In this document: positions 1 through 6,416 of the stretch, piece by piece
Numbering within the stretch: position 1 is the first letter of the stretch
Layout of the letters: each line of letters opens with the position of its first letter
Assembly (NCBI GenBank): GCA_020627645.1
Contig: JAHDGN010000094.1
Span: 1 to 9,882, forward strand
From: Akkermansiaceae bacterium
Lineage (GTDB): Bacteria; Verrucomicrobiota; Verrucomicrobiia; Verrucomicrobiales; Akkermansiaceae
Length of the DNA stretch: 9,882 bases
Direction of reading: 5' to 3'
Translations under genes and position numbers: made by a program
The notes under the pieces: generated by a model
What the model was told of the DNA's origin: nothing
The model's database searches: none
What the model saw: only the letters and a program-made list of their open reading frames with translations

Positions 1-2233
1 GATCGAGGGCGTTTTGAATTTGCTGGGCCGATTTCTCATGATTTCGGGCGATGTGGGGTTTGGGAGCGAGAAGAATATCTTTTTTAGCTTCGCGGTAGTC
101 GTATAGCCCTTCGCGGGGAAGAATAGTGGGTTCGTCTTCGATCGATTTGGCAAGGGTGACGAGTTCTTGGATGGCCTGGACAGACAAATCGATCGATTCG
201 GTGTTCAGTTTTTCGCTGGTGGTGACTTCTCGTTTGAGGCTGTCGTAGAATCGTTTTTCTTGGGTGAGTGCCGTGGCGGTCTCGTTGATTGCTTTTTGAT
301 AGGTTTTGAGGAAGTCGATATAGGCTTTGACCCGCTGGGATTGCTGAATGGCTAGGGCAAGGTTTTCAGAGAGGTCTTTGTTGTTTTTTTGAAGAGGAAC
401 GGCTTCTTGGTAGCGAATGATCGCTTCGTCGAGTGAACGTTTGGCGCGATTGAGAAGCGCAGGTGGCTTCATTTTAGTCTCCATTGCTAGTTGCAACAGT
501 TCATCATTTGATTTTGGAATCAGAGAGGTGCCTTTGTTGTGATGAAGGAGTGCGAGTTGGTTTTGGGCGGCGAAGGCGAGATCTGGGCGGTCTTCAGGAG
601 CGAATTCGGAGGCCTTGGTGTAGAGGTCTGTGAGGAGTTGGAATCGATCTTTTGAGATATTGGCTAGCTCTGGGGCTGATTTTTGGAGTTGGAGGGCATG
701 ATTGTAGTGCCTGATGCTTTTTTGGGTGTTGGTGAGTGATTTGTCGTCGAGAGCCTTTCTGATTTCTGCGGGAAGGTAGTCGACTGAGGCGGCGCTATCT
801 GAAGCGGATTGATCGCCTTTTAGAATTGCTTTGGCTCGGCGCACCCAGGAGGCGGGACCTTTGGAGTCGTATCCAAGTGTGCCGAGAACTTTTTCTTTGT
901 TCGAGGCATCCACAAAGACGGAGAGGGGATAGCCGACGACTGCGAAGCGTCGGGCGAGGGTGAGGCGCTTTTCTCGTTCTTGTTCGGAGATGCCTGTGTT
1001 GCGAATATCGATGATGGTGTAGGCGACGTTGTTGTCTGCCCATTTGGTGAATGTTGAATGGTCGAGGATTTCTTCCTCGAATTTGATGGATTGTTTTGAC
1101 CAGTCGGACCCGGTAAAAATGAGAAGCAGAGGGATTTTTTCTTCGGTGGCGAAGGTTTGAGCTTCCTGGTAGGAGTCAAATTTTTCGGCCTTCGAGAGAG
1201 GGGTGAGGAGGCAGAGGGCCAGGAAAACAGCAGTTACGGTGTGCCATTTCTTTGTTTTGAGAGGGAGTAGGATGTGGATCATGAGGAGAATTAGGGCTAG
1301 TGACAGTGTCCAAATATATAACTCAAGTGGCCTTTCGAAAAGTTCAGATGTGATATTGTTTCCATTTACGATGATTTGGTCGATGCGTTGGGAGAGTTGA
1401 GCGACTTGGGAATCGATTTCATTGGGATTGGCTTCGATGAGGATTCCTCCGGTCTCGCTGGTGAGTTTTCGGAGATTGTCGTGGTTGGCGGTGGTGGTGA
1501 AGGTGTTGCGGGAAAAATCGGATGAGGCACTGGTGGGTAGTCCATTACGTCCGCAGGCGATGGCGTTGATCGGGATTTTTAGCTTTTTGAGAGCGGCGAT
1601 GACTTCTTTTGGTTCGTTTCCGGTGACATTATCGCCATCGGAGACGATAATGATGGCGGATCCTGGGGGTGGTTCTTCGGTGAGAAGGGATTGGGCTTCC
1701 TGGAGAGCGAGATTTAGGTTGGTGCCGGGAATGCGCATTTCACCGGCTTGAGCCTGATTGAGTTTACCCTCGAGGATGTTTCGGTTGCGGGTGATTGGGG
1801 TTTCGGGGAGCGCTGCTCCTGAGAAGCTGACGAGGCCAATGCGGTCAGTCTTGCGTTTGGAAATGAAGTCGCGAATGAGGAGTTTGGCAACGTCGAGGCG
1901 GCTGAGTTTGTTGTCGTCTTTGGCCGCCATTGAGTTGGAAAGATCGAGGAGGATGGTGATGTTTTTGGCATGTTGTCGTTGTTCGCTGAGGGAGGTTCCG
2001 TTGTAGGGGCGGAGGGCGGTGAAAAGGACGAGGAAAAGGGCGAGGAGGAGGCAAGTGTTGCGAATGATGCGGCGGACTGGGGAGGCGTTTGATTTGAGGT
2101 TGCAGGTGGTGGCATTTCGAGTGAGGGCGGCGACGAGGTGGCGGCGTTTGGTGTATGACCAGATGGTGATCCCGATAATGAGGATGCTGAGGGGGAGGAT
2201 CCAGTAGAGGTATTTGAGGGCTAGGAACGACAT
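1..2233 (-). CDS. BatB-like vWA membrane protein fused to a thioredoxin-like domain and helical tail (3' end outside window)
   Basis: I translated 744 codons from the ATG at 2233 to the window edge without a stop, so the gene is partial at its C-terminus. Residues 11-27 and 58-74 are membrane segments around a basic loop. Residues about 90-290 form a von Willebrand factor A domain with a complete metal site: D97-L-S-N-S101, T171 in PGTNL, and D199 in VSDGD. A third membrane segment (about 304-325) would end a normal BatB. Here the frame continues through KTKKWH and a signal-like hydrophobic stretch (331-347, then SKA), into a thioredoxin fold (about 350-470; FTGSDW, then VVGYPLSVFVD with a cis-Pro context). 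The usual CxxC reads S379-K-Q-S382. Residues 480-744 are charged and helical, possibly TPR-like. By the positive-inside rule the vWA, thioredoxin and tail should all be periplasmic. It is last in the MoxR operon, 39 nt after the BatA-like gene. No in-frame start exists in that gap, which supports this ATG. Family assignment of the vWA half is firm; the role of the fused half is unknown. Confidence 0.88.
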   Translation of the reverse strand, partial: MSFLALKYLYWILPLSILIIGITIWSYTKRRHLVAALTRNATTCNLKSNASPVRRIIRNTCLLLALFLVLFTALRPYNGTSLSEQRQHAKNITILLDLSNSMAAKDDNKLSRLDVAKLLIRDFISKRKTDRIGLVSFSGAALPETPITRNRNILEGKLNQAQAGEMRIPGTNLNLALQEAQSLLTEEPPPGSAIIIVSDGDNVTGNEPKEVIAALKKLKIPINAIACGRNGLPTSASSDFSRNTFTTTANHDNLRKLTSETGGILIEANPNEIDSQVAQLSQRIDQIIVNGNNITSELFERPLELYIWTLSLALILLMIHILLPLKTKKWHTVTAVFLALCLLTPLSKAEKFDSYQEAQTFATEEKIPLLLIFTGSDWSKQSIKFEEEILDHSTFTKWADNNVAYTIIDIRNTGISEQEREKRLTLARRFAVVGYPLSVFVDASNKEKVLGTLGYDSKGPASWVRRAKAILKGDQSASDSAASVDYLPAEIRKALDDKSLTNTQKSIRHYNHALQLQKSAPELANISKDRFQLLTDLYTKASEFAPEDRPDLAFAAQNQLALLHHNKGTSLIPKSNDELLQLAMETKMKPPALLNRAKRSLDEAIIRYQEAVPLQKNNKDLSENLALAIQQSQRVKAYIDFLKTYQKAINETATALTQEKRFYDSLKREVTTSEKLNTESIDLSVQAIQELVTLAKSIEDEPTILPREGLYDYREAKKDILLAPKPHIARNHEKSAQQIQNALD

Positions 2234-2272
2234 GTCTCTGGGATTGGTTCGGTTGGTTGGATGGTTTGTGGA

Positions 2273-3310
2273 TTAGGCAAATTCTCTGAGGAAGGTGTGT
2301 CTGAGGATGAAAGCTAGAGCGAGGAGGAAAGTTCCAGCGAGTAGGATTCGTGGGTAGAGATCGCGGAGGTAGACGATGGCTTGTTGTTGGCGGGAAGTTT
2401 TTTCGAGGGAGTCAATGGTGTTCATGACTTGCTCGAACCCGGCGTTGTCGCGAACCCGGAAGAATTGTCCACCGGTGAGACCGGCAATTTTTTGAAGGTT
2501 GAGGGTGTCAAAGCCGACGGGGGCCCCCATGCGAGCGAGGTGGTCTGGGAGGTAGGGGTTGTCGTCTCCGATTCCGACAGTGTGGATGACGACGTTTTCT
2601 TGTTGTGCGGCTTTGGCTGCGTCGAGTGGGGTGGCATAGACTTCATCTTCGACGGTATGATCTCCGTCGGTGATGAGAACCATGGTTCGGCGGTTATCGG
2701 CGTGTTCTTTGATCATGCTGACTCCGGTGGAGATCCCGGCGGCGAGGTTGGTTCCGCGCTCGGCCATGGTGAGAAGGGAGTTTTCGAGCTGGTTGACAAA
2801 GCTGATGATGTAGTCGTGATCGACGGTTGGTGCGACGCTGGGGTAGGCGTCGACGCCAAAGATGACGAGTCCGATGCGGTCGCCTTTTCGTCTTTTGATG
2901 AAGCGGATGATTTGGTCACGGGCCACTCCTAGACGGTCTTTAATTCGTCGTTCTCGGATCGCTCGTTTGATTTCAGGAGTAGTCATGGTGGGGCCAGGGT
3001 CGTAGGCGTCCATACTGTTTGAGTAGTCGAGGATGAGGACGATGTCGGTTCCTTCCTTCGTTGTGGGAACGATTTCGATGTCGGCTTGGGGGCGGGCGAG
3101 GGCGATGATGAAGGCGATGGCGGCGAGTCCTTCGAGTAAGAGCAGGATGTGTCGATTGGTGAAGTATTTGGCTGGTGGGCGTGACGTGTAGTGGCGAGTT
3201 GAGGAGACTGCAATTGATGCTGGGGTTGAGAGCCAACGCCAAATGATCCCACCGATCAGAGGGATGATCAGCCACAAAAAGTGTGGATTGGCGAAGGTGA
3301 AGTCGGTCAT
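2273..3310 (-). CDS. BatA-like vWA domain membrane protein
   Basis: A 345-residue protein with membrane segments at about 10-27 and 55-72 and a C-terminal one at 321-338. Between them is a vWA domain (about 88-300). The metal-ion-dependent adhesion site is complete: D95-Y-S-N-S99, T187 in RGTNL and D215 in LITDGD. The loop between the first two segments is rich in Arg/Lys, so the vWA domain should face the periplasm. Length and layout match BatA of the aerotolerance-type Bat clusters, where such proteins are thought to bind protein partners in a metal-dependent way downstream of MoxR ATPases. The start ATG overlaps the TGA of the upstream gene as ATGA (3307-3310), implying coupled translation. 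The next gene begins 39 nt downstream. An insert after the MIDAS (DPGPTMTTPEIKRAI) is typical of BatA compared with BatB. The actual client is unknown. Confidence 0.9.
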   Translation of the reverse strand: MTDFTFANPHFLWLIIPLIGGIIWRWLSTPASIAVSSTRHYTSRPPAKYFTNRHILLLLEGLAAIAFIIALARPQADIEIVPTTKEGTDIVLILDYSNSMDAYDPGPTMTTPEIKRAIRERRIKDRLGVARDQIIRFIKRRKGDRIGLVIFGVDAYPSVAPTVDHDYIISFVNQLENSLLTMAERGTNLAAGISTGVSMIKEHADNRRTMVLITDGDHTVEDEVYATPLDAAKAAQQENVVIHTVGIGDDNPYLPDHLARMGAPVGFDTLNLQKIAGLTGGQFFRVRDNAGFEQVMNTIDSLEKTSRQQQAIVYLRDLYPRILLAGTFLLALAFILRHTFLREFA

Positions 3311-4287
3311 GATTGTTTCTTGGTTTTGGGGTCTGGAGTTGTCGAGTTGATGAATGACCTGATGAGGTCGATGGATTTGGGAGCGTTCTCAGAATCGGGA
3401 ATGAGGTCAGCGAATTTGACCTCGTCTGCGAGATGGGCGAATTGGGGGAGGTTTTGGAGTTGCTGTGCGGGAATATCGGAGAACTCTTGGATGGTCTCTA
3501 AAAATTCGGAGGTCGTTTTGGTACGAGCGCGGACGGAGTAGCGACCGGAAACGTATTCTTTGAGAATGTCAGTGAGTGCGGAGTAGAAGACTTTGGGTGG
3601 AGATTCGGTCTTTAGGTTGTCTAGTTTTTCGAGGGCTTTGACCCAAGCTGGGGTGGTTTTGATGATGCCGAATCGGCGAAGGAGAAAGAAGGTGATGAGT
3701 CCAGCGACGGGGACGAGGGCAAACCACCAGGCTGAGAGTCCTCTAGATTCTGGAGCTGATGAGGGTGATTCTTCGGGTGGAGGGGGTGGAGGTTGTTCGC
3801 CGAGGAAATCGGATGGCGTGTTTGGGTAATTGGGGATTTCTTCGGGGAGATTAATTTTGAGCGCCGGAAGTGAGGCACTGGTGTAGTTTGGGGAGATTCG
3901 TTTGGTTGACTTGATGGGGAAAGTGATTGCTTCGCCTTCGATCTGTTCTGGTTTCGTGGTGACGATGGGGATGGTGAGGGTCCAGTTGCGTTTGCCGTTT
4001 AGCTGGAGCTTTCCTCTTTTGATTTTTCCTTGGTTTGGGAGTGGGGTGAGGGCTGGGGGAAGTGAGGTTGGCGAGGCGGTTGAAATTTCACGGTGCCAGG
4101 GAGCAGTGATTTTGACTGTCAGTTGAACGCCGTGGGCGAGGGTGACTTCGGGTTGATTCCATTTGAGAGAAGTGATGGTTGGGCGTTCGTTTTTTTGCCA
4201 AACTCGGAAGAAGAGGTAGCCGAATCCGATGGCGACGACTAGGACGGCAAGGAGAAGGTATTTGAGGATATTTAGGCTGAGCTTCAT
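3307..4287 (-). CDS. Two-TM protein with DUF4381-like cytoplasmic domain, MoxR operon
   Basis: A 326-residue protein, MKLSLNILKY onward. Segment 8-26 is hydrophobic (anchor or uncleaved signal). Residues about 35-150 look like a beta-rich extracytoplasmic domain. A proline-rich linker with a PPPPPP run (166-171) precedes a second membrane segment at about 186-204. Residues 213-315 (WVKALEKLDNL, LTDILKEYVSGRYSVRA, TTSEFL, VKFADL) resemble the DUF4381 domain usually found between DUF58 and vWA genes in MoxR clusters. The helical C-terminus would be cytoplasmic, placed to link the ATPase/DUF58 side to the periplasmic vWA proteins; this link is inference. The frame stays open to 4383, but I chose 4287 because that ATG overlaps the DUF58 stop as ATGA, is followed at once by the membrane segment, and the extra 32 residues are Arg/Pro-rich read-through opposite the conserved DUF58 C-terminus. 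The stop overlaps the next start in the same way. Confidence 0.82.
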   Translation of the reverse strand: MKLSLNILKYLLLAVLVVAIGFGYLFFRVWQKNERPTITSLKWNQPEVTLAHGVQLTVKITAPWHREISTASPTSLPPALTPLPNQGKIKRGKLQLNGKRNWTLTIPIVTTKPEQIEGEAITFPIKSTKRISPNYTSASLPALKINLPEEIPNYPNTPSDFLGEQPPPPPPEESPSSAPESRGLSAWWFALVPVAGLITFFLLRRFGIIKTTPAWVKALEKLDNLKTESPPKVFYSALTDILKEYVSGRYSVRARTKTTSEFLETIQEFSDIPAQQLQNLPQFAHLADEVKFADLIPDSENAPKSIDLIRSFINSTTPDPKTKKQS

Positions 4288-5150
4288 CGTCGGGAAATAC
4301 GGCGCTGGAAGAGTGAGATGATTGCAGGAAGGTAGTCGGTGCCGGTGTCTAGGGGGACGTAGTCGACTTTGGCGCGTCGGCATACTGAAGCGACTTCTTG
4401 GGTTCTTGCGGCCGTTCTTGCGGCGAGTGATTTGGCTTGATTTGAGGAGAGGCGGGTGACTTCACCTGTTTCTAGGTCGGAGATTGAGAGGGGGGGGATT
4501 TTAGGGAGTTCTCGTTCGATGGGGTCAGAGACGTGGAGGAGGATGACTTCGTGCTTTCTGGCGAGGGCGCGAAGGGGTTTGTCAAAATCGCCGGTGATGA
4601 GATCACTGAGAATGAAGACGATGGATCGCTTCATGGTTGTTTTGAGAAGGTGTTCGATTCCGGCCGCTAGATCTGTTCGGGGGGATTCGGGTTCGAAGGC
4701 GAGGAGTTCGCGGATGATGCGGAGGACATGGCGGTGTCCTCGAGCTGGGTCGAGTTGGAGTTCTTCTTGGTCAGAGTAGAGGAGAAGTCCGACTTTATCT
4801 TTATTCAGGGTGGCGGAGAAGGCGAGGACGGCTGCGACTTCTGCGGTGAATTCGGATTTGGTGACATCGCCTGATCCGAAGGCTCCTGATGCTGAGCGGT
4901 CAACTAGGAAGAAGACTTTTTGTTCTCGTTCTTCGGTGAAGAGTTTGATGAATGGGGAGCCAAGGCGGGCTGAGACATTCCAGTCGATGGCTCTCATTTC
5001 GTCTCCTTCCATGTATTCGCGAATTTCTGCGAATTCGATGCCGCGCCCTTTGAAGGAGGCGTGCCAGGCACCAGCGGTGCGGTTTTGAACGATGCGGCGG
5101 GAGCGGATTTCGATCCGCCGCACTTTTTCCATGAGTTCGGAAGCCAGCAT
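4284..5150 (-). CDS. DUF58 domain-containing protein
   Basis: A 288-residue soluble protein. The DUF58 signature is clear at about residues 35-75: GRGIEFAEIREYMEGDEMR, AIDWNVSARLGSPFIKLF and EEREQKVFFLVD. It leads into a vWA-like fold with a degenerate metal site, D84-R-S-A-S88, then T159-D160 and S182-D183 in FILSDL. Proteins of this family are nearly always encoded next to MoxR ATPases and are regarded as their partners or substrates, probably at the inner face of the membrane. No membrane segment is visible, which fits the short DUF58 form. It starts 9 nt after the moxR stop and ends in an ATGA overlap with the next gene. A run of eight C residues in the coding strand (4490-4497) encodes the Ile-Pro-Pro-Leu stretch near residue 217; the frame is intact there. 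Confidence 0.93.
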   Translation of the reverse strand: MLASELMEKVRRIEIRSRRIVQNRTAGAWHASFKGRGIEFAEIREYMEGDEMRAIDWNVSARLGSPFIKLFTEEREQKVFFLVDRSASGAFGSGDVTKSEFTAEVAAVLAFSATLNKDKVGLLLYSDQEELQLDPARGHRHVLRIIRELLAFEPESPRTDLAAGIEHLLKTTMKRSIVFILSDLITGDFDKPLRALARKHEVILLHVSDPIERELPKIPPLSISDLETGEVTRLSSNQAKSLAARTAARTQEVASVCRRAKVDYVPLDTGTDYLPAIISLFQRRISRR

Positions 5151-5159
5151 TGTGTTGAT

Positions 5160-6173
5160 TTATGGGGTGCGGAGGGAGTTGAGGAGGGATTGGATGATGG
5201 CGTCGGTGTCGAGATTTTCGGCCTGGGCTTCGTAGCTTGGGATGATCCGGTGGCGGAGGATGTCGGGAGCGATGGCTTTGACATCTTCTGGGAGGACGTG
5301 TGAACGACCAGCGAGGAAGGCGAGGCAGCGGGCGCCGCGGATGAGCTGAATCGTAGCACGCGGAGAGGCACCGGCGGTGATGAGAGGGTCGAAGTTGGAA
5401 AAGTCTAGTCCGGATTGTCTTTCGGATAATTGAGCGCGGCCTTCTGAACGAGTGACGAAAACAATATCTAGGATGTAGTCTTCGATCTTCGGGTCGACGT
5501 AGATGTCATTAATAATGGCTCGAGCAGATGAGATGGCTTCGAGGGTGGTGATGGAGTTGGCGGCTGGGGTGGTGACGGTCGAGGACATGCGGCGGAGGAC
5601 TTCGCGTTCTTCCTCGCGTTGAGGGTAACCGACGATGACTTTCATCATGAAGCGGTCCATTTGAGCTTCGGGTAGTGGGTAGGTTCCTTCTTGATCAAGC
5701 GGGTTTTGGGTTGCCATGACCAGGAAGGGGTCGGGGAGTTTGCGGGTGGAGCCTCCAAGAGTGACTTGTTTTTCCTGCATGGCTTCTAGCAGAGCCGATT
5801 GGACCTTCGCTGGAGCCCGGTTGATTTCATCGGCGAGGAGTAAGTTGGTAAAGACGGGGCCTTCTTTTGCGGTGAATTCTTGAGTGCCAGGATTGTAGAT
5901 GTGGGTTCCAATGACATCGGCGGGGAGGAGGTCGGGGGTGAATTGAATTCTGCCAAAGCGAGCGGAAAGGGTTTGGGCTAGGGTGTTGACAGCGAGAGTT
6001 TTAGCGAGCCCGGGGAGGCCTTCGACAAGGAGGTGGTTTCCGGTGAGGAGGCAGACCAGCATGCGATCGACGAGGTGGTTTTGTCCGATGAGCACTCGGG
6101 CGATTTCTTCCCTGAGGGGGGCGACGAATGCGGAGCGATTTTGAATTTCTGCGGAGAGTTCTTCTGGTGTCAT
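5160..6173 (-). CDS. MoxR family AAA+ ATPase
   Basis: A 337-residue ATPase of the MoxR family (AAA_3 plus C-terminal lid), the expected length. Visible motifs are Walker A G52-LPGLA-K58-T59, Walker B LLLADEIN (111-118), sensor 1 at N157 in MATQNP, the DRF arginine at about 174, and sensor 2 R272 in GASPRA. The lid continues to IIPSYEA near the C-terminus. MoxR ATPases act as chaperone-like motors that mature or remodel partner complexes, commonly with DUF58 and vWA proteins, and those genes follow here directly. It is the first gene of the operon and faces the divergent propeller gene across 243 bp. The ATG at 6173 is preceded by AT-rich sequence without a Shine-Dalgarno motif. No other in-frame start gives a better N-terminus. 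The substrate of the complex cannot be read from the sequence. Confidence 0.96.
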   Translation of the reverse strand: MTPEELSAEIQNRSAFVAPLREEIARVLIGQNHLVDRMLVCLLTGNHLLVEGLPGLAKTLAVNTLAQTLSARFGRIQFTPDLLPADVIGTHIYNPGTQEFTAKEGPVFTNLLLADEINRAPAKVQSALLEAMQEKQVTLGGSTRKLPDPFLVMATQNPLDQEGTYPLPEAQMDRFMMKVIVGYPQREEEREVLRRMSSTVTTPAANSITTLEAISSARAIINDIYVDPKIEDYILDIVFVTRSEGRAQLSERQSGLDFSNFDPLITAGASPRATIQLIRGARCLAFLAGRSHVLPEDVKAIAPDILRHRIIPSYEAQAENLDTDAIIQSLLNSLRTP

Positions 6174-6192
6174 GAATGCTATTGGAATCTTT

Positions 6193-6222
6193 ATTAGACT
6201 TTATGAAGTTAGAGTCGTTCAA
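6193..6222 (-). promoter_or_regulatory. Candidate promoter for the moxR operon
   Basis: On the minus strand, TTGAAC (6217-6222) and TCTAAT (6193-6198) are separated by 18 bp. They match the sigma-70 consensus at four and five of six positions. Transcription would start near 6186, giving a very short leader of about 12 nt before the ATG at 6173. The match is modest and AT-rich DNA yields such hits by chance. Confidence 0.3.
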
Positions 6223-6343
6223 ATAAAGGGTTATCCCTAATTTTTTTATTCGAAGAAAAAACTGAACGTCTCTTGTTTTTTAAGAAAATTGGTGGTTCGG
6301 AGTATTTTAATGAACGAGTTTCACAATTCAGTATAAGCGCTGC

Positions 6344-6372
6344 TTGATTTATTGGTGTCAAATTTCTGTAAA
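6344..6372 (+). promoter_or_regulatory. Candidate promoter for the propeller gene
   Basis: TTGATT (6344-6349) and TGTAAA (6367-6372) lie 17 bp apart, each matching the sigma-70 consensus at four of six positions. A start near 6379 would give a leader of about 38 nt before the ATG at 6417. Spacing is ideal but both boxes are weak. Confidence 0.28.
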
Positions 6373-6416
6373 AGTTGGAGCTTGGGAGCCTTTGAGCCTC
6401 TTGGTATTCTGGAATC

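Larger units (their letters stand above)
6174..6416. other. AT-rich divergent intergenic region
   Basis: This 243 bp stretch separates the minus-strand moxR operon from the plus-strand propeller gene and is the only long non-coding interval in the window. It is clearly more AT-rich than its flanks and must hold both promoters. It contains a small hairpin, AGGG-ttat-CCCT (6227-6238), followed by seven T (6241-6247), close to the candidate moxR -35 box. Four stem pairs are too few for a confident terminator, and an operator role is possible. Open frames within it have no recognisable protein features. Confidence 0.6.

Noticed and set aside
1714..2115. Ser/Pro-rich open frame opposite or beside the vWA coding frame
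   Set aside because: It is an out-of-frame reading of the BatB-like gene; the adjacent frame carries the vWA metal site and conserved strands, while this one is low-complexity.
2381..2932. Long plus-strand open frame opposite the BatA-like gene
   Set aside because: It is antisense to a conserved vWA domain and its Asp/Gly/Val-rich product shows no family features; the C-rich codons of the real gene create it.
4288..4383. N-terminal extension of 32 residues for the DUF4381-like protein
   Set aside because: Arg/Pro-rich read-through of the DUF58 C-terminus; the ATG at 4287 makes an ATGA overlap and is followed at once by a membrane segment.
6330..6361. TTGACA and TATACT on the minus strand as a strong moxR promoter
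   Set aside because: Each box is good alone, but the 20-bp spacer is too long for a sigma-70 promoter and the leader would be about 150 nt.
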